Of a DNA stretch of 53,434 bases, positions 7,857 through 16,966 are shown piece by piece. This DNA is from Deltaproteobacteria bacterium (GTDB lineage Bacteria; Desulfobacterota; Syntrophia; Syntrophales; UBA2210): positions 1 to 53,434 of the forward strand of contig JAFDAI010000027.1 of assembly GCA_019313905.1 (NCBI GenBank), written 5' to 3'. The position numbers and the translations under genes were made by a program. The notes below the pieces were generated by a model. It searched no databases. It was not told the DNA's origin and saw only the letters and a program-made list of their open reading frames with translations. Each line of letters starts with the position of its first letter. The stretch's first letter is position 1.

Positions 7857-8822
7857 TTAGTATGCCTGTCCCCTCAGTTCATCGACATGCAGCGAGGCAC
7901 TGTGCGCGGCCGTCGCCCCATCGCCGCAGGCGGTTACGACCTGTCTCAGGGACTTGCTGATGCAATCTCCACACGCGAAGATACCTCCGGCCGATGTCTT
8001 CATGTCACCATCTGTAATAATATACCCATCCTCGTTCAGATTGACAATTCCCTTGATAAAAGCCGTGTTCGGCACAAGACCGACAAAAATAAAGACACCA
8101 TCGACAGGAAGCTCTTCATGACGGTCGGGTGTTTTGACATTTCTTATTCTTACCCCGGTTACACCACCCTCTCCCAGTATCTCCTCCACGGTGGAATCCC
8201 AGGCAAATGTGATTTTTTCGTTGGCAAAGGCCCGCTGCTGAAGTATGGCCGTCGCGCGCAGGCGGTCTCTCCTGTGAATAATAGTAACCTTCGAGGCAAA
8301 TTTCGTCAAATAGATTGCTTCCTCGACAGCGGTATCTCCGCCTCCAATCACGGCAACTTCCCTGTCCCTGTAGAAAGGGGCATCACAGGTGGCACAGTAT
8401 GATATTCCTCTGCCGACAAACTCCTGCTCTCCCGGTACTCCCAGTCTGCTCCACGCTGCTCCCGCAGAAACAATGACAGAAAGAGTTCGGTAGACATCGT
8501 TATCGGTGATAATCTCCCATCCTTCGACGTTTCCCTGTTCTTCTCTGTTTATCCGGCTCACCTGTTCCGGCCTGATATCCAGACCGAACGAGATTGCCTG
8601 CTTCTTGAACGTATCATTGAGTTCAAAACCGCTGATCTCAGGAATACCGGGGTAATTTTCTATCATATCAGTCATGGTTATCTGGCTGGCTTGGGCATTT
8701 CCTTCCAGCAACAGAACTTTCATATCGGCCCTGGCCGCATACAGCCCCGCGGTAAGTCCACCGGGCCCTCCTCCCACAATAATGATATCGTATGTATCTT
8801 CCGGTATGTTTATATCAGGCAT
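7857..8822 (-). CDS. trxB: Thioredoxin-disulfide reductase
   Basis: TrxB is a cytoplasmic flavoprotein that passes electrons from NADPH to thioredoxin. The 321-residue protein has the FAD-binding GGGPGGLTAGLYAAR motif (about residues 17-31), the redox-active CATC at residues 143-146, the NAD(P)-binding GGGDTAVEEA and the C-terminal FAD-contact motif ACGDC. In the second nucleotide site HRRDRLRA supplies the basic residues that usually bind the NADPH phosphate. It is transcribed before fmdB with a 22-bp gap and has a promoter about 120 bp upstream. No thioredoxin gene is present in the window. Confidence 0.95.
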   Translation of the reverse strand: MPDINIPEDTYDIIIVGGGPGGLTAGLYAARADMKVLLLEGNAQASQITMTDMIENYPGIPEISGFELNDTFKKQAISFGLDIRPEQVSRINREEQGNVEGWEIITDNDVYRTLSVIVSAGAAWSRLGVPGEQEFVGRGISYCATCDAPFYRDREVAVIGGGDTAVEEAIYLTKFASKVTIIHRRDRLRATAILQQRAFANEKITFAWDSTVEEILGEGGVTGVRIRNVKTPDRHEELPVDGVFIFVGLVPNTAFIKGIVNLNEDGYIITDGDMKTSAGGIFACGDCISKSLRQVVTACGDGATAAHSASLHVDELRGQAY

Positions 8823-8942
8823 GATTTACTTTCCTTTCCTCAGAAATTACAAATCCAGCTCGCAGCCATTCAAATATCCGGTTGTCAGGAATCGGTTTTC
8901 AGAACAGAAACTCTTTCATACTGCTTTCCGGATCGTTATTTC

Positions 8943-8970
8943 AAGTTAATCATATTCTATATTTTGTCAA
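8943..8970 (-). promoter_or_regulatory. Probable promoter of trxB-fmdB
   Basis: On the minus strand a perfect TTGACA (8970-8965), a 16-bp A/T-rich spacer and TAACTT (8948-8943) lie about 120 bp upstream of the trxB start. The -10 box is weak. Confidence 0.45.
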
Positions 8971-9035
8971 GCATTGACCGTGCCTGAACCTGAAAGCGCT
9001 ATTCCGAGTGGCACTTTTTTATCCTTTCTCCGCAT

Positions 9036-10481
9036 TCACCCCTTGATACAACCGATGGCTCTGAGCCGTGCAACCTTCCTGGACAGACCGGCTCGATGGA
9101 CAATGTTCACAACGTCTTCTATATCCTTATATGCGTCAGGCATCTCCTCACGAATTGTCTTTTTCCCCGCAGCCATAATCACAATACCCCTGTCAGCCAT
9201 CTCTTTTACTATTGATCTGCTCCCGCTCTCCTTCATCGCCCTGCCGCGACTCATCACACGCCCGGCACCGTGACATGTACTGCCGAATGTCTCCTCAAAG
9301 GCCTTCTCTGCTCCCGCAAGCACATAGGATCCCGCACCCATATCCCCCGGTATCAGGACCGGTTGACCCACCTCGCGATACACATCCGGCAGGGCAGGGT
9401 GCTGTGGAGGCAACGCCCGCGTAGCTCCTTTGCGATGCACGCACACTTTTCTTTTCCTGCCATCTACAGGAAACTCCTCTATCTTTGCAATATTGTGACA
9501 TACATCATAGACCAGCCGCATTCCTATTTCGCGTGGAGACATCTGCAGCGTCTTTTCAAAGGTCTGTCTGGTCCAATGCATCAGTATCTGTCTGTTCGCC
9601 CAGGCATAATTAGCGGCGCATGCCATGGCGGCCATATATTCCTTCCCCTCATCAGAGGCAATATACGCGCAGGCCAGCTGCCGGTCAGGCAGCGGAAAAT
9701 CCAGCTTGCTGCTGCGCTTGACCATCCTCGCAAGATAGTCGTCGCATACCTGATGTCCAAAACCCCGTGACCCTGTGTGAATGGCGACGGCAACCTGGCC
9801 CTCGGCCATCAGTCCGAATGTAGAGGCAGTTTTTCTGTCAAAGATCTTATCCACAACCTCTATCTCCAGAAAATGATTCCCGGACCCAAGTGTTCCCAGC
9901 TGTCTCCTGCCCCTTTCAAGAGCCCGCTTGCTCACGCAGGAGGGGTCCGCCCCATCCATCCTGCCGCCATCCTCGATAGTCATCAGATCGTCACCGGAGC
10001 CGTAACCATGTTTCACCGCCCACCCGGCGCCTTCCCGCAACACCCTTTTTTCTTCATCCGGAGAAAGTTTAATGGAACCTTCAGATCCCACACCGGCAGG
10101 TATGTCCCTGAAAAGGGCGATAACAAGATCTTTCAGCCGGCCTCTGATTTCACCGAACTGGAGGTTTGTCGCCATCAGACGAACACCGCAGTTTATGTCA
10201 TAACCTACCCCTCCCGGAGAAATAATCCCGTCCTCCATATCGAAGGCGGCAACACCACCTATGGGAAAACCATAGCCCCAGTGTATATCAGGCATGGCCA
10301 GGGAATGTTTGATGATGCCCGGAAGGTGTGCCACGTTGGCAACCTGCCTGAGACTTTCATCTTTTTCTATACTTTTCATCATCCGTTCATCGGCATAGAT
10401 AATTCCGGGAACACGCATGCCACCCGTAGGGGGTATGATCCAGCGAAATTCGTCAAGTTTCTCAACTCTAATATCAGACAT
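9036..10481 (-). CDS. rtcB: RNA-splicing ligase RtcB
   Basis: RtcB joins RNA 2',3'-cyclic phosphate or 3'-phosphate ends to 5'-OH ends using GTP and Mn2+, in RNA repair or tRNA splicing. The protein (481 residues from this start) has the metal-binding GVGYDINCGVRL (Asp95, Cys98), HTGSRGFGHQ, the CHGAGRVMSRGRAM block with the His that becomes guanylylated, and the C-terminal RAIGCIKG. ATG at 10481 is chosen because a GGGAGGG site sits 9 nt upstream; the longer TTG-started frame would contain that site. The start overlaps the end of the archease gene by 8 bp, so translation is coupled to its activator. Confidence 0.95.
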   Translation of the reverse strand: MSDIRVEKLDEFRWIIPPTGGMRVPGIIYADERMMKSIEKDESLRQVANVAHLPGIIKHSLAMPDIHWGYGFPIGGVAAFDMEDGIISPGGVGYDINCGVRLMATNLQFGEIRGRLKDLVIALFRDIPAGVGSEGSIKLSPDEEKRVLREGAGWAVKHGYGSGDDLMTIEDGGRMDGADPSCVSKRALERGRRQLGTLGSGNHFLEIEVVDKIFDRKTASTFGLMAEGQVAVAIHTGSRGFGHQVCDDYLARMVKRSSKLDFPLPDRQLACAYIASDEGKEYMAAMACAANYAWANRQILMHWTRQTFEKTLQMSPREIGMRLVYDVCHNIAKIEEFPVDGRKRKVCVHRKGATRALPPQHPALPDVYREVGQPVLIPGDMGAGSYVLAGAEKAFEETFGSTCHGAGRVMSRGRAMKESGSRSIVKEMADRGIVIMAAGKKTIREEMPDAYKDIEDVVNIVHRAGLSRKVARLRAIGCIKG

Positions 10482-10917
10482 CAAAAATAACCCTCCCAAT
10501 CCATCTCCCAGAGGTTTTTTTTATCTCCACACCGTGGTAGGTAACCGCCTTTATCTCGATATTAATATGGTGCCTTTCCCGCGAAAACGGTTCCCCTCTT
10601 GCTGTCCCCTTTATGTGAAAGTTGTCCATCCCGGAAATCACAAATTCTTTCAATAACAAGCCTTCACCGTTGTACATGTATAATATTTCTCTGAGAAAAT
10701 TTACCAGAAGTTCCTCCAGATCGCCACCTTCAACAAAAATTCTTTTTTCTTTTTTTGCACGCACAAGATTTACATCGGTCATTATATCAAAAATGGCAAA
10801 GGCTGCATTGCAAAAGAGCTCCCTCTCATTTATTCCATATATCTCCACTCCCAGGTCGGCCGTATGGTCAAATATTCTGTAAGGTGGGAGTTTCGCCCTA
10901 TCTCCATTTTTATTCAT
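10474..10917 (-). CDS. Archease (RtcB activator)
   Basis: Archease speeds guanylylation of RtcB and widens its cofactor use. The 147-residue protein shows the family hallmarks: FDHTADLGVEIYG near residue 16, the central ELLVNFLREILYMY, and the C-terminal IKAVTYHGVEI. The Asp residues expected to bind metal, including the one in DHTAD and the last one (FDV), are present. It overlaps ubiD upstream by 8 bp and rtcB downstream by 8 bp. That makes a translationally coupled unit of a decarboxylase gene and an RNA repair pair, an unexpected combination. Confidence 0.93.
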   Translation of the reverse strand: MNKNGDRAKLPPYRIFDHTADLGVEIYGINERELFCNAAFAIFDIMTDVNLVRAKKEKRIFVEGGDLEELLVNFLREILYMYNGEGLLLKEFVISGMDNFHIKGTARGEPFSRERHHINIEIKAVTYHGVEIKKTSGRWIGRVIFDV

Positions 10918-12730
10918 ACCGAATATCCACCTTATCTACCCTTTCTTTAATTTCCCGTGTCATTACGATATCATCGGGCCATGGCCTGATGTGACCATCG
11001 GGAATGCCTTTCTTTGTCGCATCGATTAACACACCTTTTTTTAAAGGAATAATGTCACGTGAGGGGTCTACGTTGTTAAAGAGTTTCCAGAGGACGAGCG
11101 AATCATCGGCCAGATTGATGTCAACATCGTAAAGAATGAGAATGGTGTCTGCAAAGAAAGGTTCATCTCTCAACTTTTCTATAAAATACAGAGAACTTTT
11201 ATGTTCGCTCTTGGAAATGTTGATCAGGATGAGGGGATGACTGGTTTCGAGGAAAAGAAGCCTCGGTACGGTAAATCCTGGATCTTTCCTGTGAAGCGAC
11301 TCAAGTACGGTTTCTTTTTTCACCGTCTGCTGTTTCTTCATCGTGTTGTGTGGTTCTTCGCCGTTTATCCTGCGAGTGGCATCTATTCCTATCTTTGAAC
11401 CGAAAAGGGGTCTCTTTGAGCTGTGGTCCAGTACGTCCAGTATCCCTTCAGATATGGTAACATCGTCGTGAAGATCAATGTTGTTAAGCAGGTATTTGAT
11501 CAGATCTTCACCGTGGCGGAGATATCTCTCATCGTCGACAATGACGATTGATTTGGAGAAGCTCATCTGACCCATGCCCCATAAAGCGCTCATTATCTTT
11601 TTTGCATGATCGGGATATTCCTTATTGATGGCAACCACCACAATATTGTGGAACACACCTTCCCACGGCATCCAGTAGTCTTTTATCTCAGGTATGATGG
11701 TTTTCAGCATAGGCAGAAAAAGTCTCTCAGTTGCAAGCGCGAGATAACAGTCTTCCATCGGGGGACGACCTACAACGGTCGCACTGTAAACAGGTTTCTT
11801 CCTGTGCGTGATAGCTGTTACATGAAAAACCGGGTATTCGTCCGTCAGGGAATAATAACCGGTATGGTCACCAAACGGCCCCTCAAGTCTTGTTTCATCA
11901 GGGTCTATATATCCCTCCAGAACAATTTCGGCTTCGGCAGGCACTTCAATATCCACGGTAACGCCTTTTACCATAATTACAGGAGATTGCCTTATAAAGC
12001 CTGCGAGTATCATCTCATCCACGTTGCGTGGCAGGGGAGCGGTTGCCGCGTAGGTAACTGCGGGATCAGTCCCTATAGCTACCGCTATTTCCATCCTTTC
12101 CCCCGCATTTTTGTATTCGGCAAAGTGGTGGGATGCGTCCTTATGTATGTGCCAGTGCATACCTGTTGTGTTTTTGTCATAAATCTGCATTCGGTACATC
12201 CCGGTATTTCTCTTCCCATCGGCAAGCCCTTTTGTAAAAACCACGGGCAGGGTAATGAATCTTCCTCCGTCTTCCGGCCAGCACTGGAGCACAGGCAGTG
12301 TGTTGAGGTCGACATCTGCACCTGTTATGATGACCTCCTGGCAAGGGGGATTTGCAAGTTTTTTTGTCCTTGGGATGTACTTTGCGTATGAAATTATTTT
12401 TGGAACGAAGTTCAACTTCTCAAAAAGAGAATCCGGAGGAGACTGGTTTAAGATCATTTCGAGTCTCCCGCTCAAATCATCGAGCTCGCTGCAACCAAGG
12501 GCAAGACCAATCCGCTTTTTGCTGCCAAAGGCATTTGTGAGAACGGGAAACTGTGAGCCCTCCACATTTTCAAAGAGGATGGCCTTTCCTCCCTCGGAAC
12601 TTTTTGAAAAGCGATCGGTAATCTCTGTAATCTCAAGTATGGGAGAAACCGTCCTGTGAATCCGGACCAGTTCTCCCTCTGCGTCAAGTTTTGAAATAAA
12701 TTCGCTCAGGTTTTTATAGCAGGCTTTCAT
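10910..12730 (-). CDS. UbiD-family prenylated-FMN decarboxylase, probably in late menaquinone synthesis
   Basis: UbiD enzymes decarboxylate aromatic or unsaturated acids with prenylated FMN. This 606-residue protein is long for the family, and the length matches the group assigned to the futalosine menaquinone route (MqnL-like). Family features include NAFGSKKRIGLALG (about residue 65), the THRKKPVYSATVVGRPPMED block and the P-E-AEIVLEGY loop with conserved acidic residues, followed by EGPFGDHTGYYS. The neighbours ubiX (makes the cofactor) and a UbiA prenyltransferase support quinone synthesis. A role in carboxylating or decarboxylating an aromatic growth substrate is the alternative. It overlaps the archease gene by 8 bp. 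Confidence 0.88.
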   Translation of the reverse strand: MKACYKNLSEFISKLDAEGELVRIHRTVSPILEITEITDRFSKSSEGGKAILFENVEGSQFPVLTNAFGSKKRIGLALGCSELDDLSGRLEMILNQSPPDSLFEKLNFVPKIISYAKYIPRTKKLANPPCQEVIITGADVDLNTLPVLQCWPEDGGRFITLPVVFTKGLADGKRNTGMYRMQIYDKNTTGMHWHIHKDASHHFAEYKNAGERMEIAVAIGTDPAVTYAATAPLPRNVDEMILAGFIRQSPVIMVKGVTVDIEVPAEAEIVLEGYIDPDETRLEGPFGDHTGYYSLTDEYPVFHVTAITHRKKPVYSATVVGRPPMEDCYLALATERLFLPMLKTIIPEIKDYWMPWEGVFHNIVVVAINKEYPDHAKKIMSALWGMGQMSFSKSIVIVDDERYLRHGEDLIKYLLNNIDLHDDVTISEGILDVLDHSSKRPLFGSKIGIDATRRINGEEPHNTMKKQQTVKKETVLESLHRKDPGFTVPRLLFLETSHPLILINISKSEHKSSLYFIEKLRDEPFFADTILILYDVDINLADDSLVLWKLFNNVDPSRDIIPLKKGVLIDATKKGIPDGHIRPWPDDIVMTREIKERVDKVDIRYE

Positions 12731-12754
12731 CAGTCTCTTCCGATTAAGTTACGG

Positions 12755-13342
12755 TTATTTCTTTCCCCTCCATCTCACGGCAAATTGATAATCAATCTTC
12801 AGATGATCCAGCACTCTGCTTGTCATGAAATTTACAATATCTTCGATTTTCTCAGGGTGGTGGTAAAAACCGGGGGATGCGGGCATAATAATTGCTCCTG
12901 CCTGAACGGCTTTGACCATGTTGTTCAAGTGGATAAGGCTAAGCGGTGTTTCGCGTGTTAAAAGTATGAGAGGGCGTTTTTCCTTGAGTGTCACGTCTGC
13001 CGCTCTTTCTATGAGGTTTTCTGTATAACCGTTCGCAACTGCCGACAGACTTTTCATCGAGCATGGGATAATCACCATACCGCCGACATTAAAAGATCCG
13101 CTTGCAACAGAAGCAAAAAGGTCATTATTGTCATGAATGATTATTCTGGCTTTCCCCGTCTTTATTATTGAGGAAATTATTTCATCAAATTCCCTGCTCT
13201 GCTCGTGTTTGAACACTTTTAGCGCAACTTCTGAAATAATTAAGTGAATTTCTCCCGGCAACAGACTAAGCGCCTCAATTAAACTGATGGCATAAACCAT
13301 CCCCGAAGCCCCCGAAATCCCTACTATTATATTGTTATTCAT
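12755..13342 (-). CDS. ubiX: Flavin prenyltransferase UbiX
   Basis: UbiX attaches a dimethylallyl group to FMN, producing the cofactor required by UbiD. The 195-residue protein begins IIVGISGASGMVYAISL, the flavin-binding motif. It contains IIPCSMKSLSAVANGYTENLIERAADV and RETPLSLIHLNNM, the typical second half of the fold, and ends with a DHLKI(D)Y helix. It starts 4 bp inside the end of the permease-UbiA fusion and is followed by ubiD after 24 bp. The gene order places it as the cofactor supplier for that decarboxylase (MqnM-like role if the menaquinone reading is right). Confidence 0.95.
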   Translation of the reverse strand: MNNNIIVGISGASGMVYAISLIEALSLLPGEIHLIISEVALKVFKHEQSREFDEIISSIIKTGKARIIIHDNNDLFASVASGSFNVGGMVIIPCSMKSLSAVANGYTENLIERAADVTLKEKRPLILLTRETPLSLIHLNNMVKAVQAGAIIMPASPGFYHHPEKIEDIVNFMTSRVLDHLKIDYQFAVRWRGKK

Positions 13343-14985
13343 AATATACTCCTCAACAGTTCACTCATAGACATCGCGAAAAAGACCATAACAGAAATGA
13401 TACTGTTTACGTAGTAAAAAGCAACGTTGACATGCGACAAATCGTCCGGTTTGACCAATTTGTGTTCAATGATAAACAGCAACGCAATGATTCCCATAAA
13501 GAACAGATAGACTGGATGGAGGTGAAAGAGCCAGTAAATGGATAGCAGCAAAAACAGACTGGCTACGTGTAATACAGAGGAAATCCAAAGCGCATTTCTG
13601 ACGCCGAATGCAACAGGGATGGAGTAAAGCCCCTCTTCCCTGTCAAAATTTACATCCTGGCACGCGTAGAGAATGTCAAATCCGGCTATATAACAAAGAA
13701 GTGCAAGACCCAGAACGGCTATTTTTAGGGAAAAGACACCTGTCAATGCAATCCACACCCCCAATGGAACCATCCCGATTGCTATGCCCAGAACAATATG
13801 GGAAAAAAACGTAAACCGTTTGGTATATGAGTACAGAAAAAGGATGCCCAAAACCGGAAAAGAAAACCAGAAGCAAAGCCACGATAACATGGCGGACGAG
13901 ATGATGAAAACAAGCGACGATGCAACTATAAATGACTTTGCTTCTCCTCTTGTTATTATACCGGCCGGAAGATGTCGTTCAGCTGTTCTCGGGTTCTTCC
14001 TGTCTATGGCAACATCGACAAGACGGTTAAACCCCATGGCGGCGGACCGGGCACCAATCATAGCCACGGTGATCCAGAATATCCCGGAGAATGTGATCCG
14101 GGTATGATTCCATGCAAGCGCCACGCTTGCAAAGGCAAAAGGAAGCGCAAAGATGGTATGGCTGAACTTAATCATCCGCAGGTATACCCGTGCCTTTAAC
14201 AGCACCTGAGTTGCCTGTTGCTCTTCTTCACGTTCGCCTGCATATTTCCAGGCACACACCTTCCTTTCCATTCGTCTGAAGGTTTCAAACAGGATGAGTC
14301 CTAGCGTGCTCATACCTATAATACCCACGAATATCTGCGTGTATTGAGCCTTTGCCCACGAATTCATGATCATATAACCGAGCCCTGAGGTTGTTGCAAA
14401 GGACTCTACAAAAAACAGCACAGATATGGCTGTACCGGCGCTGATGCGCAGAGCAGTGAAACTGTATGGGAGCGCAGCCGGAAACACCACTTCTGTTAGG
14501 ATACTTCTGTCGGTTGCGCCCATGGAACGCATCGAATCGAAATATTTTTCATCTATGCCTTTAACGCCATCTCTCACCGCCACAAGTATCTGGAAAAAAA
14601 GGATCAGACTTATCAGGATTATTTTTGACAGATCGCCCAGGCCGAACAGGAGAAGGATAAGGGGGAGAAGCACCATCTTAGGTACAGGATACGTCATAAA
14701 TATCAGTGGAGACAGCGCCTTGTCCATGTGTCTATTGTAACCGATAAGAACCCCCACGGGGAAAGCCAGACACCATGACAGAACGATGCTTACGATTACC
14801 CTGTAGGCGCTGATGCCGAAATTCTGCCAGAAGGTACCGGTTAGACAACTCTGAAGAAAGGCTTGGAGTGCCTGTTCAGGCGTAGGAAGTACGGGGGATG
14901 AAAAAGCCATGGCGGCGAGCTTCCACAAAAGGACGCATAGAATGGTGGAAAGTATATACCCTGAAGTATTATGCGTTACTTTCAT
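13339..14985 (-). CDS. Fusion protein: ABC permease (SsuC/TauC type) + UbiA prenyltransferase
   Basis: One uninterrupted frame of 548 codons encodes two complete membrane proteins. Residues 1 to about 245 are a binding-protein-dependent permease with several hydrophobic spans and the cytoplasmic EAA-type loop (around 145-180, FDSMRSMGATDRSI). A charged linker with EREEEQQ (about 250-258) follows. Residues about 265-548 are a UbiA prenyltransferase with both Asp-rich motifs: NRLVDVAIDRKNPRT (from 320) and QDVNFDREEG (from 443). The second half would prenylate an aromatic acid for (mena)quinone. ATG at 14985 overlaps the ATPase stop as ATGA, which decides the start over the longer frame. The gene overlaps ubiX by 4 bp. 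An assembly error is possible, but no stop or frame change is visible at the junction (about 14,220). Confidence 0.88.
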   Translation of the reverse strand: MKVTHNTSGYILSTILCVLLWKLAAMAFSSPVLPTPEQALQAFLQSCLTGTFWQNFGISAYRVIVSIVLSWCLAFPVGVLIGYNRHMDKALSPLIFMTYPVPKMVLLPLILLLFGLGDLSKIILISLILFFQILVAVRDGVKGIDEKYFDSMRSMGATDRSILTEVVFPAALPYSFTALRISAGTAISVLFFVESFATTSGLGYMIMNSWAKAQYTQIFVGIIGMSTLGLILFETFRRMERKVCAWKYAGEREEEQQATQVLLKARVYLRMIKFSHTIFALPFAFASVALAWNHTRITFSGIFWITVAMIGARSAAMGFNRLVDVAIDRKNPRTAERHLPAGIITRGEAKSFIVASSLVFIISSAMLSWLCFWFSFPVLGILFLYSYTKRFTFFSHIVLGIAIGMVPLGVWIALTGVFSLKIAVLGLALLCYIAGFDILYACQDVNFDREEGLYSIPVAFGVRNALWISSVLHVASLFLLLSIYWLFHLHPVYLFFMGIIALLFIIEHKLVKPDDLSHVNVAFYYVNSIISVMVFFAMSMSELLRSIL

Positions 14986-15716
14986 AGTTCGATAGCTTGC
15001 CTTACATGTGTGCAAGTCGAAAAGAAATCTTTCTGGCTTCGGTAGGAAAGGTTACCTGCATTGGCATTATTAATAACAACCTTTACAGTTCCGGGTCTGG
15101 GCCCCATAACCAGGATTGTCCTGCCAAGGAATACCGCCTCCTCAATACTGTGAGTTACAATAATCATGGTAAGCTCTCTTTCCCGGCATATATCCAACAA
15201 TGTGTCTTGAAGTTTCTCCCGCGTAATTGTATCCAACGACGAAAAGGGCTCATCCATCAACATAATTTCGGGCCTTAAGGCCAGCGCCCTTGCTATTGCC
15301 ACTCGTTGCTTTTCCCCCCCGCTCAACAATGCCGGATAAGAATCACTATGTGAGCCCAGTCCCAGGTCAAGAAGAAGTTTTCCGGCTATATTGTCCTGTT
15401 CTTCTTTTGATATCTCATGTATCTTCATGCCGAGACAAACATTCTGCCTGACCGTTTTCCATGGCAACAAGCCAAAATCCTGGAGCACGAAGGCCGTTGT
15501 CCTCAATGGACATAATACTTGCTTTCCCCTTATCCGGACCTGCCCGGATGTGGGGTTTATCAAGCCGGCAAGTATATATAACAGTGTTGTCTTGCCACAG
15601 CCGGATGGGCCGATAATGGCAATGGAATCACCTTTGCTGGCAGAAAAGGTGACGCCCCTTAGCGCATATGGGGCGTTTTCATCAAAGCTTTTACTTATCG
15701 ATTCGACGTCAATCAT
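14982..15716 (-). CDS. ABC transporter ATPase (SsuB/TauB type)
   Basis: This 244-residue cytoplasmic ATPase drives the adjacent importer. It has Walker A GPSGCGKTT (about residues 37-45), the Q-loop FVLQDFGLLPW, signature LSGGEKQRVAIARAL, Walker B IMLMDEP and the switch His in IIVTHSIEEA. The close match is to the nitrate/sulfonate/taurine/NMT1 group of importers. It lies 17 bp after the substrate-binding protein and shares 4 bp with the permease fusion, so the three form a transporter operon leading into the quinone genes. Confidence 0.93.
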   Translation of the reverse strand: MIDVESISKSFDENAPYALRGVTFSASKGDSIAIIGPSGCGKTTLLYILAGLINPTSGQVRIRGKQVLCPLRTTAFVLQDFGLLPWKTVRQNVCLGMKIHEISKEEQDNIAGKLLLDLGLGSHSDSYPALLSGGEKQRVAIARALALRPEIMLMDEPFSSLDTITREKLQDTLLDICRERELTMIIVTHSIEEAVFLGRTILVMGPRPGTVKVVINNANAGNLSYRSQKDFFSTCTHVRQAIEL

Positions 15717-15733
15717 AATCCTCTTGTAGAAAT

Positions 15734-16663
15734 TTATTTGGCCCAGACAATTTTGTCATAGGCTAGACGCTCTGATATCAGATTCTTTTCGAAAAGCCAC
15801 TGCTCAACCCTGTTGATATCGTCATGTGTTGGCAGAACAACGTCCGGAAAGGGTGGCAGGCGATATTTATCCTTCAATGAAGCAGGAAACCGAGTCTTAT
15901 TCACTAGGATATCTTTGAAGAAAGATGGTTTTGAGTTTATCATCTTTACGCTCTCGCTGTAAGCATCTAAAAATCTCTGACCAATTTCAGGCTTTTTCTT
16001 CAGGATTCTCTCCTTAATGGCAATTATGGTGGCAGTCGTGTCTAGGTTTCTGTCGTCTGCGATAACAACAGCACCACCGGCCACGGCTTTCGATACAAGA
16101 GGCTCGGGAAGCAGGGCCAGTTTAATGTTATTCGCCATAAGCATCTGGTAGCGTATTGGAATTGCCCTGACCTCCATTTTTTTTATTCTGGAGCTGTCTA
16201 TTTTTTCTTTTGAGATCATTTCATCAAGAAAGTATTCTATGATAGAAGCCTCTGAAATTGCTATATCTACATTCTCGGTTTGTGTAATGCTGTTGATGCC
16301 GGATTTCGGTCCTGCCAGAAGCGCGAACATACGGCAGGTACTGTTTGTATGATAGGACTGCGTGACTACCCTTAAGTCCTGCCCGCTATTATTCAACAAA
16401 GTTACACTTATAAGATCTCCGAAATAACCGTCCAGTTTTCCGCTTGCAAGCGCCGCATCCCTCTCAATTGCGCTGTTGAATGGCACCAATACCACATCCA
16501 GATTGTTTTTACTAAATAGGCCCTTTTCATCGGCAACAAAAAGCGGAAGGGTATCTATCACCGGAAGTATGCCCAAACGCAGCCTGGGCGTTTCCTGGCA
16601 AAAAAGGGACGAAGGCGCAAATACCATGATAAAGGCTAGCATGAGAATTATTTTTCTTGTCAT
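15734..16663 (-). CDS. ABC transporter substrate-binding protein (NMT1/THI5-like)
   Basis: A 309-residue periplasmic binding protein. The first 22 or so residues are a Sec signal peptide (hydrophobic ILMLAFIMVFAPSSLF). The mature part has RLGILPVIDTLPLFVADEKGLF, the usual opening of this family, followed by the first-lobe GKLDGYFGD. The ligand is not evident. The start has an AGGAGA site. It opens the operon that continues with the ATPase, permease-UbiA fusion, ubiX and ubiD. MqnA and MqnD of the futalosine pathway share this general fold, so a link to a menaquinone precursor is attractive, but taurine, pyrimidine or other small ligands are equally allowed by the sequence. Confidence 0.88.
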   Translation of the reverse strand: MTRKIILMLAFIMVFAPSSLFCQETPRLRLGILPVIDTLPLFVADEKGLFSKNNLDVVLVPFNSAIERDAALASGKLDGYFGDLISVTLLNNSGQDLRVVTQSYHTNSTCRMFALLAGPKSGINSITQTENVDIAISEASIIEYFLDEMISKEKIDSSRIKKMEVRAIPIRYQMLMANNIKLALLPEPLVSKAVAGGAVVIADDRNLDTTATIIAIKERILKKKPEIGQRFLDAYSESVKMINSKPSFFKDILVNKTRFPASLKDKYRLPPFPDVVLPTHDDINRVEQWLFEKNLISERLAYDKIVWAK

Positions 16664-16966
16664 TTTTGTCTCTCCTGTGTGTAAAATGTGTCGATTCCGG
16701 CGAAAACGGCCATCTGATTACAAAATAAGGTTTTTCTCTTTTTCTTTTCCATTCATCTAAATTCCTTTTGCGCCCTGCTCAACATGGCTGGGGGAGACAT
16801 GGAGGAGCACTTCTCAAAGCAGGAACCTTTGCTTTTATGTGAGGTCTTCAAAAACGACGATGTGGAGCTGGCAAGAATCCGGGAATGGCCCGGTCAGCTT
16901 GCCAGAGTTGTAGAAGATACAGAAATTGCGAAAAGGTCATTCTCGGATGGGAATCAATTAATGGTG
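16664..16966. other. Intergenic stretch with no recognised feature
   Basis: Between the transporter operon and the AsmA-like gene there are about 300 bp. A plus-strand frame of 99 codons (16784-17083) runs into the opposite coding region and has no family features, so I do not call it. No clear hairpin or promoter pair stands out. Confidence 0.4.

Noticed and set aside
11050-11060. TCACGTGA, a possible second parS core
   Set aside because: Only the central 8 bp match; flanking bases break the palindrome.
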